Notes: a model not told the origin generated them from the letters alone. A stretch of DNA of 9,252 bases from Deinococcus rhizophilus (GCF_030271215.1 NZ_JASNGB010000116.1:1-9252); one strand, 5' to 3'. Counted from the stretch's first letter, positions 1 through 9,252 are shown. A program made the numbers and translations.

Positions 1-2718
1 GAAGCCCTGGCCGTCGTCGCGGACGGTCACGCGCACCCCGTCCGGGGCGTAGGCCACCCGGATGGCCGCGCTGCGGGCGCCCGCGTGCCGGTCCACGTTG
101 GCGAGGGCCTCCTGCACCAGCCGGAACACGGTCAGTTCCACGGCGGGCGCGAGGCGGCGCTCGGGGCCGCTGACCTCCAGCCGGGTGTCGGTCGCGGCCT
201 GCCCCGCCAGCCACTCCAGCGCGGGCAGCAACCCGAGGTCGTCCAGCACGCTGGGCCGCAGGTTCCGCGCGAAGCGGCGCACGCTCTCGATGGCGGCGTC
301 GAGGTCGCCCAGGATGTCCTGCGCCCGCTCGCGCCCCGGTCCCTCCAGGCTGCGGGCGAGGCGGGCCACCCGGCGCGAGGTGGCGATCAGGACCTGCGCG
401 GTGTCGTCGTGCAGCTCGCGGCTGATGCGGCGCCGCTCCTCCTCCTGCGCCTGGGTAAAGAGGGTGAGGTAGGTTCGCAGTTCGGTCTGGCGGCTCGTCG
501 CGGCCTCCAGCGCCCGGCCCCGGCGCTGAATCTCGGCGGCGAGCGTCTGGAGTTCGGAGAGGTCGCGGGCCACCGCCAGCACCCCCCCGGCTGGCCCACT
601 GACCGCGCTGAGGCGCACCTCCAGCCGGTACGGCCCCACCTCGATCTCGGCGCGGCCCCCGGCAGGCTGGTGCCGGGCGGCTTCCCAGGCGGCGTGCAGG
701 GCGGGGCGGGTGCCCGGCGTGGGCAGGGTCAGCAGGCTCGCGCCGACCAGGGGCCCCAGCAACCGCACGGCGGCGGGGTTGGCGTAGGTCACGAGCCCGG
801 CCCCGTCCGCGCTGAGGATCAGGTCGTGCGCGCCCTCCGCGAGCTGGCGGTAGCGGGCTTCCTCGCGGGCGAGCGCCGAGAGCAGCCGCTCGCGGGTCAG
901 CGTCAGGGCCATCTGGTCGGCCACGCTGCGCGACAGGGCCAGCACCCGGTCGTTCGGCGGCTCGGTGCCGGGGTCGTCGGCATAGAGAAAGCCCAGCACC
1001 TCCTCCCCCTCGCCGCCCCCCCGCAGCGGCACGATCAGGGCACTTCCGGCCACCGGCAGGGCGTGGCGCCGGGTCAGCGGGCGCGGTCCCCGGCCAAGTT
1101 GCCCCGTCAGCGAGGCGAGTTCGGCCCCGTCCGGCGCGTGCAGGTTGTAGGCGGCGCAGCGCACGACCGCGCCGCCTTCGCCCATCAGCGCGATCAGGCC
1201 CCGGCCCGCCCCCAGCGCCAGGGTCGCCAGCCGCGCGGCCTCCGCGAGCGCCCGGTCGCTCTGGTCCTCGCCCAGCAACCGGCCCACGTTCAGCAGCACG
1301 GCGGCCTCGCGCTCGCGGCGCAACTCTTCCTCATAGAGGCGGGCATTCTCGATGGCGAGGCTGGCCTGTCCCGCGAACACCTCCGCCAGCGCGAGGTCGT
1401 CGGCGTCGAGCGGCAGCGGGGCCGTCCAGTACAGGGTCAGCACCCCGAAGACGCCCGCGCGGGTGCCCAGCGGCAGGCTCACCACGCCCCGGTAGGGGTA
1501 CTCGCCCCGCGCCAGCAGCGACCGGGTGTAGCGGCTGCTGCCCCCGTACCCCTCGGCGGGCAGGTCGCGGGCGGCCACCATCTCGCGGCGCTGCACCGCC
1601 CGCCCGGTCACCCCGCCCCCCACCTTGGCCCGCACCCGCAGCACGTACTCGCCCGGCAGCCCCAGCGCCCCCCGGATGGAGAGGGTCCGCCCGTCGGGTT
1701 GCAGCTCGTACACGCCCGCCGCGTCCGCCCCGAACAGGAGGGTGGCCCGCTCCAGCACCTTCGACAGGGTGTCGGACAGGTGCAGGCTGCCCGCCAGCGC
1801 CGCTCCCGCCTCGCGCAGCGCTTCGGCCGCCTCGCGCTTGCGGGTCTCGGTGCCGTAGAGCCGGGCGTTGTCGATGGCCAAGGACGCCTGTTCCGCCAGC
1901 GCGAGCACCAGCCAAGTGTCGTCCTCTGAGACGCGCACCCCCGCCGAGCGGCTGTCCACGTACAGCAGTCCCAGCGGGCGCCCCCGCGCACTCAGGGGAG
2001 CGATCAGCGCGACCTCCGGGGCCAGTTCCGCGAGGCCCGCCGCGAGCGGGGACGCGCTGTCCCGGCTGCGGTCGTACACGATCACCTCGCCGCGCTCGAC
2101 CAGCCGCCCGAAGGAGACCGGCCCCACGCCCACCCCTCCGGTGAAGGCCGAGTCGAAGCCGTAGGAAAAGACCTCGCCCGTCCGCGCCCGCCCGCCCTGC
2201 ACCTCGCTGAACAGGGCCACGAACGCCCGCCCGAAGCCCAGCGCGAGGGCCGCGCTCTCGGCGGTCGCGGTGAGCACCTCCGCGAGGTCGAGGCTCCCGC
2301 CCAGCCGCCGCACCAGCTGCTCGACCGTCTCCGCGACCCGGCCCCGCCCCCGCCGCGTCTCGCGGGCCTGCACCCCCTCCAGCGCCAGCGTGAGCAGCGG
2401 CGTCAGCCCGGCCAGGGCCTCGACCCCGCTGCCCTCGGCACCCACGAATTCCAGCACGCCCCCCCCGAAGGGCAGGGCCACCAGCATCCCCTCCTCCTGC
2501 CGCTCGCCCGAGGCCAGCGCCCGCGCCGCCAGCGTCCCGTCGCTGAGGCCCAGCCCCCGCCCCTCCTCGCCCACCACGGCGAGCGCCCCACCCGTGATCG
2601 CCCAGACCTGCACGCCGTGCGCCCGCACCGCCTGACACGCGAAGCGGGCCAGCGCCGCGCCGAATGCCCCCACGGTGGGGGCGGCGGCGAGGTCGGCGGG
2701 CAGGGGGGGAAGGGTCAT
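1..2718 (-). CDS. Multi-GAF/PAS sensor histidine kinase, NarL-type (partial, C-terminus outside window)
   Basis: This is a cytosolic sensor kinase that should autophosphorylate on His and pass the phosphate to a NarL-type regulator, probably the one encoded just upstream. The frame is open for 906 codons from ATG at 2718 to the window edge. Domains in order: a degenerate GAF-like region (about 13-118), GAF 2 (about 130-284, with LLYVDSR at 251-257), GAF 3 (about 305-460), GAF 4 (about 468-605), PAS (about 620-735, with [12 protein letters not shown] near 644), HisKA_3 with the H-box [13 protein letters not shown] (phosphoacceptor His770), and an HATPase N-box [10 protein letters not shown] (870-879). 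The sequence stops in the G1 box DDGQGF (901-906), so the rest of the ATP lid is missing. GAF domains are joined by similar charged helices ([20 protein letters not shown]). No membrane segment or signal peptide is visible, so the signal is probably intracellular; the ligand cannot be told from sequence. Start choice rests on the -10-like hexamer TACCCT 12 nt upstream and the absence of a Shine-Dalgarno. Kinase identity is secure; the boundary of the first GAF is not. Confidence 0.93.
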   Translation of the reverse strand, partial: MTLPPLPADLAAAPTVGAFGAALARFACQAVRAHGVQVWAITGGALAVVGEEGRGLGLSDGTLAARALASGERQEEGMLVALPFGGGVLEFVGAEGSGVEALAGLTPLLTLALEGVQARETRRGRGRVAETVEQLVRRLGGSLDLAEVLTATAESAALALGFGRAFVALFSEVQGGRARTGEVFSYGFDSAFTGGVGVGPVSFGRLVERGEVIVYDRSRDSASPLAAGLAELAPEVALIAPLSARGRPLGLLYVDSRSAGVRVSEDDTWLVLALAEQASLAIDNARLYGTETRKREAAEALREAGAALAGSLHLSDTLSKVLERATLLFGADAAGVYELQPDGRTLSIRGALGLPGEYVLRVRAKVGGGVTGRAVQRREMVAARDLPAEGYGGSSRYTRSLLARGEYPYRGVVSLPLGTRAGVFGVLTLYWTAPLPLDADDLALAEVFAGQASLAIENARLYEEELRREREAAVLLNVGRLLGEDQSDRALAEAARLATLALGAGRGLIALMGEGGAVVRCAAYNLHAPDGAELASLTGQLGRGPRPLTRRHALPVAGSALIVPLRGGGEGEEVLGFLYADDPGTEPPNDRVLALSRSVADQMALTLTRERLLSALAREEARYRQLAEGAHDLILSADGAGLVTYANPAAVRLLGPLVGASLLTLPTPGTRPALHAAWEAARHQPAGGRAEIEVGPYRLEVRLSAVSGPAGGVLAVARDLSELQTLAAEIQRRGRALEAATSRQTELRTYLTLFTQAQEEERRRISRELHDDTAQVLIATSRRVARLARSLEGPGRERAQDILGDLDAAIESVRRFARNLRPSVLDDLGLLPALEWLAGQAATDTRLEVSGPERRLAPAVELTVFRLVQEALANVDRHAGARSAAIRVAYAPDGVRVTVRDDGQGF

Positions 2719-2730
2719 GGGAGTGGGCTC

Positions 2731-2759
2731 AGGGTAAGGGGTTGGGGGAGTGGTCACCA
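2731..2759 (-). promoter_or_regulatory. Putative short-leader promoter of the histidine kinase
   Basis: On the minus strand TACCCT (2731-2736) fits the TANNNT -10 pattern and lies 12 nt before the kinase ATG, which would give a 5' leader of only about 5-6 nt. The position 17 nt further upstream holds TGGTGA (2754-2759), a poor -35 match, which lies within the 11-bp palindrome at 2750-2760. No Shine-Dalgarno precedes the start. Sequence inference only. Confidence 0.35.
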
Positions 2760-2760
2760 C
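2750..2760. repeat. 11-bp perfect palindrome GTGGT-C-ACCAC
   Basis: GTGGT and ACCAC flank a single central base, giving a perfect inverted repeat 32 bp upstream of the kinase start and over its putative -35 position. The placement fits a small operator site, but a palindrome this short is not rare in GC-rich DNA. Confidence 0.35.
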
Positions 2761-2811
2761 CCAGAGAGGGCGAGTTTTGCCCGCCACCCCCCCCTGCCGC
2801 GCAGCTTTGCA

Positions 2812-2870
2812 AGTCCCCCACCCTCTGCAAGCAGCCCTGTGAGTCCCCCTTGAGGGTGGAGGCCGGGACT
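2812..2870. repeat. Interrupted inverted repeat in the regulator-kinase gap
   Basis: CCACCCTC (2818-2825) is complementary to GAGGGTGG (2852-2859). The bases just outside, AGTCCC (2812-2817) and GGGACT (2865-2870), also pair, separated on one side by a 5-nt bulge (2860-2864). The result is a 14-bp interrupted stem around a 26-nt loop. The loop holds a second AGTCCC copy (2842-2847) that could pair with the same GGGACT instead. It lies in the 238-bp non-coding gap, where only a transcript reading through from the response regulator would carry it if the kinase promoter near 2731 is real. Function unknown. Confidence 0.45.
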
Positions 2871-2911
2871 GGCACAGCTCCGGAGGAGAGGGGGTGAGTC
2901 AGGACGCCTCC

Positions 2912-2937
2912 CGGCGCGGCAGACTTCTGATGCGCCG
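2912..2937 (-). terminator. Weak candidate hairpin after the response regulator
   Basis: CGGCGC (2912-2917) pairs with GCGCCG (2932-2937) and an inner CAGA/TCTG pair extends the stem. On the minus strand it begins about 20 nt after the regulator stop codon, where a terminator would sit. There is no U-rich tract after it, so it may only be an mRNA 3' end stabiliser or chance structure. Confidence 0.3.
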
Positions 2938-2956
2938 AACAACTGTCCCCCGACCC

Positions 2957-3640
2957 TCACAGCGTCTTCGGATCGATCCACCCCCGCTTGATCCCGTACA
3001 GCACCGCTTCCGTCCGGCTGCCCACATGCAGCTTGGAAAAGATGTTGGCAAGGTGCACCTGCACAGTGCGCGGGCTGATGTCGAGGTCGCGGGCGATCTC
3101 CTTGTTGGTGCGTCCGGTGGCGGCCACCCGCAGCACTTCCAGCTCGCGGGGGCTGAGGGCGTCCTCCGGCGGCGTGGGCGTCTGCTGGGTGCTGAAGCGC
3201 TCCAGCACCTTGCGGGCGACCGAGGGGTGCAGCGCACTCTCCCCCGCCGCGACCGCCCGCACCGCGCCCAGCAGGTCGTCTTCGGAGGTGTTTTTCAGCA
3301 GGTAGCCTGCCGCCCCGGCCTCCAGCAGCGCGAAGACGTAGGCGTCGTCGTCGTAGCTGGTCAGGACCAGGACGCCCACACCGGGCATGAAGGACTTGAT
3401 GGCCCGCGTGGCCTCGATGCCGTTCATGCCGGGCATGGACACGTCCATCAGGATCACGTCGGGGCGCAGCTCGCGGGCCTTGCGGACGGCGTCCTCGCCG
3501 CTGTCGGCCTCGCCCACGACGTGCAGGTCACTCTCTCCTTCCAGCAGTTCGCGGGTGCCCTTGCGCACGACCGGGTGGTCGTCGACCAAGAGCAGGGTGA
3601 TGGGCCGCGCGGGGGCGGCAGAAGCGTCGGCGTCGTGCAT
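2957..3640 (-). CDS. NarL/FixJ-family two-component response regulator
   Basis: This 227-residue protein is a DNA-binding transcription regulator switched by phosphorylation. The receiver domain (about 14-130) has the acidic pair Asp20-Asp21, the phosphoacceptor Asp66 in the motif [11 protein letters not shown], the switch Thr94 (VLVLTSYDD) and Lys116 ([10 protein letters not shown]). A LuxR-type helix-turn-helix follows (about 161-225: [41 protein letters not shown]). Length and layout are typical of the family. I chose ATG at 3640 rather than the in-frame start at 3766: the upstream 42 codons run through a terminator hairpin, and a -10-like TATGCT sits exactly 6 nt before this ATG. The next gene downstream on the same strand is a kinase with a HisKA_3 domain, the kinase type that pairs with NarL regulators, so they are most likely cognate. 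Target genes cannot be inferred. Confidence 0.95.
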   Translation of the reverse strand: MHDADASAAPARPITLLLVDDHPVVRKGTRELLEGESDLHVVGEADSGEDAVRKARELRPDVILMDVSMPGMNGIEATRAIKSFMPGVGVLVLTSYDDDAYVFALLEAGAAGYLLKNTSEDDLLGAVRAVAAGESALHPSVARKVLERFSTQQTPTPPEDALSPRELEVLRVAATGRTNKEIARDLDISPRTVQVHLANIFSKLHVGSRTEAVLYGIKRGWIDPKTL

Positions 3641-3646
3641 GGGGGC

Positions 3647-3675
3647 AGCATACGCGCCGGGGCAGGCCAACAGAA
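3647..3675 (-). promoter_or_regulatory. Putative leaderless promoter of the response regulator
   Basis: On the minus strand TATGCT (3647-3652) lies exactly 6 nt before the ATG at 3640, which puts transcription initiation at or next to the A of ATG. No Shine-Dalgarno is present. With a 17-nt spacer the -35 position holds TTCTGT (3670-3675), a weak match lying within the U-tract of the preceding terminator. Leaderless genes of this layout are known in the Deinococcus-Thermus group; the start site itself is inferred. Confidence 0.55.
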
Positions 3676-3699
3676 ACCGCCCCCCACGTGGGAGGGCGG
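3669..3699 (-). terminator. Intrinsic terminator of the solute-binding protein gene
   Basis: A 9-bp GC-rich stem (3677-3685 with 3690-3699, one bulged A at 3693) closes a 4-nt loop ACGT. On the minus strand it is followed by TTTCTGTT (3676-3669). It lies 23 nt after the stop codon of the binding-protein gene, the normal place and orientation for a Rho-independent terminator of that gene. Confidence 0.7.
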
Positions 3700-3722
3700 C
3701 TTGCAGAACAAGGGGGGCAGAC

Positions 3723-5582
<1,860 letters not shown>

Positions 5583-5587
5583 GGAGT

Positions 5588-5592
5588 CTCCT
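5588..5592 (-). promoter_or_regulatory. Shine-Dalgarno AGGAG of the solute-binding protein gene
   Basis: AGGAG on the minus strand lies 5 nt before the ATG at 5582. It decides the start in favour of the signal-peptide Met. The response regulator, hslO and htrA starts in this window have no such site. Confidence 0.75.
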
Positions 5593-5613
5593 GTATTGGG
5601 GATAGTGTTATTG

Positions 5614-5641
5614 GAGATAGGGTGAACCGGAAGGGAGTCAA
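5614..5641 (-). promoter_or_regulatory. Putative promoter of the solute-binding protein gene
   Basis: TTGACT (minus strand, 5636-5641) is one base from the consensus -35. Sixteen nt downstream TATCTC (5614-5619) could act as a -10, though it lacks the final T. Transcription would start near 5607, giving a leader of about 25 nt that contains the AGGAG site. Confidence 0.4.
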
Positions 5642-5755
5642 GCGGACAGACAGTCGGCCGCGCCCCGGCGGTGGGTGTTCGAACTGCGGGGCAGGATAGC
5701 AGCCTAGCCCTCCCGCATGAGGACACCTCCCGACCTGATTAAGTGTGATCCACCC

Positions 5756-5844
5756 GTGACGCGGCCTGGTGACTGTCTCTGTTGACCCCGGTGACAGCGC
5801 CCGTTGACAGGGCCCATTGACAGCACCCGATTGAAATGCCCCGC
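5756..5844. repeat. Degenerate tandem array, seven ~13-bp KTGAC units
   Basis: Units begin at 5756, 5769, 5782, 5791, 5804, 5817 and 5831 with steps of 13, 13, 9, 13, 13 and 14 bp. Each starts GTGAC or TTGAC (last unit TTGAA); most continue into a C-rich half ending in CCC. The best three are GTGACAGCGCCCG, TTGACAGGGCCCA and TTGACAGCACCCG. The array fills the hslO-proximal part of the 298-bp divergent gap between the binding-protein gene and hslO and ends 36 bp before the hslO ATG. The remaining part of the gap (5642-5755) shows no convincing gene. The TTGACA units resemble -35 boxes, yet none has a TANNNT hexamer 16-18 bp downstream. A multi-site operator or a decayed minisatellite are both possible. 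Confidence 0.6.
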
Positions 5845-5868
5845 ACAGCCCCCTTGAGTGTCCTGCTG

Positions 5869-5874
5869 TACGGT
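5869..5874 (+). promoter_or_regulatory. Putative leaderless -10 element of hslO
   Basis: TACGGT fits TANNNT and is separated from the hslO ATG by exactly 6 nt, so transcription would begin at the start codon. There is no Shine-Dalgarno. No clear -35 lies 16-18 bp upstream; a TTGAGT at 5854-5859 is only 9 bp away, too near to serve. Confidence 0.5.
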
Positions 5875-5880
5875 TTCGTG

Positions 5881-6792
<912 letters not shown>

Positions 6793-6840
6793 GATCGCCG
6801 GGCTGACGGGCAAGCGGGCCAGGGGTCGCCTCAGGGCTGT

Positions 6841-6856
6841 GCAGGGTGGCCCCTGC
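6841..6856 (+). terminator. Candidate hairpin after hslO
   Basis: GCAGGG (6841-6846) and CCCTGC (6851-6856) form a perfect 6-bp stem with a 4-nt loop, 48 nt after the hslO stop. No U-tract follows. A competing pairing, GGGTGGC (6844-6850) with GCCACCC (6880-6886), overlaps it. Terminator function is uncertain. Confidence 0.3.
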
Positions 6857-6932
6857 TGATGCCTGGACGTGGGCGACGAGCCACCCGGGGTGTGGTGTGA
6901 GGTCTTGAACTCCGCCGCCGCGAGGATGAACG

Positions 6933-6955
6933 GGGGCGGGGGGACGCCCCGCCCC
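6933..6955. repeat. Perfect 9-bp GC hairpin before htrA
   Basis: GGGGCGGGG (6933-6941) and CCCCGCCCC (6947-6955) pair perfectly around a 5-nt loop. The element ends 19 bp before the -10-like hexamer of htrA and so borders or occupies its -35 position. It could end transcription from hslO (no U-tract is present on either strand) or affect the htrA promoter. Confidence 0.5.
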
Positions 6956-6974
6956 TGCCCCGGGCGTGAACTGG

Positions 6975-6980
6975 GATAAT
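6975..6980 (+). promoter_or_regulatory. Putative leaderless -10 element of htrA
   Basis: GATAAT, one mismatch from TATAAT, is separated from the ATG at 6987 by exactly 6 nt. No Shine-Dalgarno is present. The -35 position (about 6952-6957) is CCCCTG, not a recognisable -35 box. Confidence 0.55.
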
Positions 6981-6986
6981 TCCGGC

Positions 6987-8231
6987 ATGAAAACCCGCCT
7001 CCCCGCCGTCTTCCTCGTGCTCCTGGGTCTGGGCCTGGGGGCCACCCTGCTGCGCGATCAGGTGCCCGTGTCCGGGGCGCAGCCGCCCGCCTCCCAGGAA
7101 GCGGCCCCGGCCACCGAGGCGGGCGCCCGGCTGCAAAACGAGCGCAATACCATCGACATCGTGCGGCGCTACGAGCCGGGGCTGGTGTTTATCAGCACCG
7201 AGCTGGAGGTGGTGCAGGACCTCGGCTGGCTGTTCGGCGGCGGTCAGACCCAGGTGCAGCAGGGGGTGGGCAGCGGCTTTTTCGTGAACGGGGCGGGCGA
7301 CATCCTGACCAATTACCACGTCATCGCGGGCGAGGGGGGCCGGGGCACCGCCGACCGCATCACCGTGCGCGTCATGGGGCAGGAGGAGGCCGTGCCTGCC
7401 GAGGTGATCGGCACCGCGCCGCAGTACGACCTCGCGCTGCTCCGCGCTGAGGGGCTGGCCCGGAACCTGATCCGGCCCATCCCGCTGGGCGACAGCGACA
7501 CGCTGGCGGTGGGGCAAAAGGCCGTGGCGATGGGCGCCCCCTTCGGGCTGGAATTCAGCGTCACGGAAGGGATCGTGAGCAGCACCGAGCGCCAGATTCC
7601 CATCGGGTTCTCGGGCACCGGGACGGGCGAGGGCATCACCCAGAAGGCGATCCAGACCGACGCGGCGATCAATCCGGGCAACTCGGGCGGGCCGCTGCTG
7701 GACTCCTCCGGGCGGGTGATCGGCATCAACACCCAGATCGCCACGGGGGGCAGTCAGCAAAGCGCGGGGGTGGGTTTTGCCATTCCGGTGAACGCGGCCA
7801 GGAACCTGCTGCCCCGGTTGCAGGAGGCCGGGGGCGGCGAGGTCCGCGCTCCCCGGCTGGGCGTCACGGCGGGGCTGATCGTGCAGGCGCGGGGGCAGCA
7901 GGCGGCGGTGGGCCTGAGTGTCCTGACCGCCGAGGGGCGGCGCGAGCTGGGGCTCCCGGAGCGCGGACTCGTCGTCGGGCAGGTCGCGCCGAACACCCCC
8001 GCCGCCCGCGCGGGGCTGCGCGGCGGGGAGGCCCGCGAGTTTCCCGGCGGCGTGATCGCGCTGGGGGGCGACGTGATCGTGGAGGCCGAGGGGGAGCCGG
8101 TCGACGCCCTCGAGGACCTGCAGGCCGCCCTGCTGGACAAGAGCGAGGGCGACCGCGTGACCCTGCGCGTCTGGCGCGGCGGCGAGGAGCGCGAGGTGCA
8201 GGCCACCCTCGACGCCTCGGCCTTCGAGTGA
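6987..8231 (+). CDS. HtrA/DegP-like trypsin-type serine protease with PDZ domain
   Basis: This 414-residue protein belongs to the HtrA/Deg family (S1C), envelope proteases that degrade misfolded proteins. An N-terminal hydrophobic segment (about 5-22) after Lys2 and Arg4 acts as a signal peptide or membrane anchor; a Pro/Ala/Gln-rich spacer (about 28-48) leads to the protease domain (about 55-280). All catalytic residues are present: His111 in LTNYHVI, Asp148 in QYDLALL and Ser233 in GNSGGPLL. One C-terminal PDZ domain (about 288-410) follows, with a [21 protein letters not shown] core (in part 327-346) and [18 protein letters not shown] (361-378). The stretch between LGVTAG (291-296) and the PDZ core appears somewhat longer than usual. 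I chose ATG at 6987 over an in-frame GTG at 6966 because it directly begins the signal sequence and has a -10-like element 6 nt upstream. A nucleotidyltransferase gene starts 7 nt after the stop, so the two are probably cotranscribed. The exact paralogue (DegP, DegQ, HhoA type) is not determined. Confidence 0.95.
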   Translation: MKTRLPAVFLVLLGLGLGATLLRDQVPVSGAQPPASQEAAPATEAGARLQNERNTIDIVRRYEPGLVFISTELEVVQDLGWLFGGGQTQVQQGVGSGFFVNGAGDILTNYHVIAGEGGRGTADRITVRVMGQEEAVPAEVIGTAPQYDLALLRAEGLARNLIRPIPLGDSDTLAVGQKAVAMGAPFGLEFSVTEGIVSSTERQIPIGFSGTGTGEGITQKAIQTDAAINPGNSGGPLLDSSGRVIGINTQIATGGSQQSAGVGFAIPVNAARNLLPRLQEAGGGEVRAPRLGVTAGLIVQARGQQAAVGLSVLTAEGRRELGLPERGLVVGQVAPNTPAARAGLRGGEAREFPGGVIALGGDVIVEAEGEPVDALEDLQAALLDKSEGDRVTLRVWRGGEEREVQATLDASAFE

Positions 8232-8238
8232 GCGCCGC

Positions 8239-9252
8239 GTGACCGCCGACCCCAGTGGCCCCAGCACCCTGGGCCGCGAGGTCTGGGACCGACTGCGCCC
8301 CGACGACCGCGCCTGGCTGCTCTCGCTGGCGCGGTCGTCGGGGCCAGGCACACGGGTCGCCCTGGTGGGCGGGGCCGTGCGGGACGCGCTGCTGGGAGAA
8401 ACGCCCCTCGACCTCGACGTGGCGGTGGAGGGGACGGACGCGGGGATGCTCGCGGCGGCGAGCGGTCTTCCGGCCGTGGTGCATCCTGCCTACGGCAACG
8501 CCACCGTGACGCTGCCCGACGGCCGACACGCCGACCTCGTGCGGGCGCGGCGCGAGACGTACCCGGTGCCCGGCGCCAACCCGCACCCCCTGCCCGGCAC
8601 CCTGGAAGACGACCTCGCCCGGCGTGACTTCGGACTGAACGCACTGGGTCTGGAACTGGGGCCAGACGGTCCCCGCGCCCTGCTGGACGTGACGGGCGGC
8701 CTGGAGGACCTGCGGGCGCGGGTGCTGCGGCCCCTGCACCCCCGCTCGCTGCACGAGGACGCCAGCCGACTGGTGCGGGGCGCAAGGCTGGCCGGGCGAC
8801 TGGGGCTGGAGGCCCACCCGGAGGTGCGGCGGCAGGTGCCCGGCGCCCTCGGGATGGCGGGGCAGACGCCCCGGCTGTGGGCCGAGCTGGGGCTGCTGCT
8901 GCGGGAGCCCAGGCCAGGCCGGGCCGCCCGCGCACTGCAGAACTGGGAGGCGGGCGGGCTGTTTCCCGCCGGAGCAACCGAACGGCTGGAAGCCCTCGAC
9001 GCCCGGCAGGACGCGGGCGAGACGGTCCATCCCACCCCCTATGCGGCGGCCCTGCTGTCGGCGGCACCCGACCCGGCAGGCTGGGCCGTGCGGCTGGGGC
9101 TGGGGGAAAAACCGGGAGCGCTGCTGGCCCGTGCCCTGGGAGACACCCCGGTCGCCCCCGGCAGCGCCGAGGCGATCCTGCGGACGCTGCTGAAGCCGGA
9201 CGCCTACGCGGGCCTGAGCGGGCGAGACGTGGTGGCGCGGGGGGTGCCGCCC
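8239..9252 (+). CDS. tRNA nucleotidyltransferase/poly(A) polymerase family protein (partial, C-terminus outside window)
   Basis: This class II nucleotidyltransferase should add nucleotides to RNA 3' ends, most likely C and/or A of tRNA CCA tails. The frame is open for 338 codons to the window edge. Visible motifs: GGAVRD (44-49), the metal-binding pair in DLDVAVEG (Asp58, Asp60), a third carboxylate Asp99 in [21 protein letters not shown] (128-136; canonical RRDFTINAM, so Thr is Gly here), and the base-recognition motif EDxxR as EDASR (173-177) followed by [14 protein letters not shown]. Between Tyr108 and the EDDLARRDF segment there is a Pro/Gly-rich stretch ([10 protein letters not shown]) rather than the Arg-Arg-Pro loop of many CCA-adding enzymes. 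Deinococcus radiodurans is known to split CCA synthesis between a CC-adding and an A-adding enzyme, so this may be one of the two; which one is not clear. The GTG start, 7 nt after htrA with only a weak GAG upstream, is moderately supported: no ATG precedes the conserved motifs. Codons 20-36 contain a perfect 17-bp inverted repeat. Confidence 0.88.
   Translation, partial: MTADPSGPSTLGREVWDRLRPDDRAWLLSLARSSGPGTRVALVGGAVRDALLGETPLDLDVAVEGTDAGMLAAASGLPAVVHPAYGNATVTLPDGRHADLVRARRETYPVPGANPHPLPGTLEDDLARRDFGLNALGLELGPDGPRALLDVTGGLEDLRARVLRPLHPRSLHEDASRLVRGARLAGRLGLEAHPEVRRQVPGALGMAGQTPRLWAELGLLLREPRPGRAARALQNWEAGGLFPAGATERLEALDARQDAGETVHPTPYAAALLSAAPDPAGWAVRLGLGEKPGALLARALGDTPVAPGSAEAILRTLLKPDAYAGLSGRDVVARGVPP
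8297..8344. repeat. Perfect 17-bp inverted repeat inside the nucleotidyltransferase gene
   Basis: The left arm GCCCCGACGACCGCGCC (8297-8313) is exactly complementary to the right arm GGCGCGGTCGTCGGGGC (8328-8344), with a 14-nt spacer (8314-8327). It begins 58 nt after the GTG start and would form a very stable mRNA hairpin. No U-tract follows it. It lies before the first conserved catalytic motif of the encoded enzyme, in a region likely free to vary. Confidence 0.85.

Noticed and set aside
85..1929. Plus-strand open frame of 614 codons opposite the kinase gene
   Set aside because: It is antisense to conserved GAF, PAS and HisKA_3 coding sequence and its product is a low-complexity Gly/Arg/Gln/Pro sequence typical of GC-rich mirror frames.
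1331..2638. Minus-strand frame of 435 codons overlapping the kinase gene
   Set aside because: It is a shifted frame of the kinase with Gly/Arg-rich output; all recognisable domains are in the frame starting at 2718.
5702..5731. Minus-strand mini-ORF Met-Arg-Glu-Gly-stop with a good GGAGG site, in the gap upstream of the solute-binding gene
   Set aside because: Four codons are too few to support as a gene, and the putative promoter at 5614-5641 would leave it outside the transcript. It would be of interest only if transcription were shown to start upstream of 5731.
5854..5859. TTGAGT as -35 box of the hslO promoter
   Set aside because: It is only 9 bp from TACGGT; RNA polymerase needs about 16-18 bp.
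5836..5880. Longer hslO start at ATG 5836
   Set aside because: The extra 15 residues have no Hsp33 resemblance, and the region carries the repeat array end and the -10-like element.
6831..8351. Minus-strand open frame of 506 codons opposite htrA
   Set aside because: It is antisense to a protease with an intact catalytic triad and its product is His/Pro/Arg-rich low-complexity sequence.

Overview
The window is about 70% GC, packed with genes on both strands, and looks like a chromosomal segment of a Deinococcus-type bacterium. That assignment is inferred from four things: the GC-rich codon bias, the family set (Hsp33, a PDZ HtrA protease, a class II tRNA nucleotidyltransferase), a lipoprotein with a Thr/Ser/Gly linker, and several start codons that carry a TANNNT-like -10 hexamer exactly 6 nt upstream, the layout of leaderless mRNAs common in this phylum. 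No mobile element, CRISPR array, tRNA or rRNA was seen.

Left part, minus strand (1-5582), read right to left. An oligopeptide-type ABC solute-binding lipoprotein (5582-3723) ends in an intrinsic terminator. Directly after it is a NarL/FixJ-family response regulator (3640-2957). After a 238-bp structured gap comes a large soluble sensor histidine kinase (2718-1) with four GAF-type regions, a PAS domain, HisKA_3 and the start of an HATPase. The kinase is cut by the window edge within its ATP-binding domain. Regulator and kinase are probably a cognate two-component pair. The binding protein has its own Shine-Dalgarno and terminator and no permease gene beside it.

Right part, plus strand (5881-9252). 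hslO, the redox-regulated chaperone Hsp33, is divergent from the binding protein across a 298-bp gap. Then comes an N-terminally anchored HtrA/DegP-like protease with an intact His-Asp-Ser triad, followed 7 nt later by a GTG-started tRNA nucleotidyltransferase/poly(A) polymerase-family gene that runs off the window.

The genes are individually ordinary. Chaperone, protease and sensory system together suggest envelope or oxidative stress functions, but that is inference. The unexplained structure is mostly at DNA or RNA level: (i) an array of seven degenerate ~13-bp units starting with KTGAC before hslO; (ii) a perfect 17-bp inverted repeat inside the first 36 codons of the nucleotidyltransferase gene; (iii) three genes with an identical 6-nt spacing between a -10-like hexamer and ATG; (iv) a foldable gap between regulator and kinase with two competing copies of one pairing arm; (v) a terminator whose U-tract coincides with the -35 position of the next promoter.
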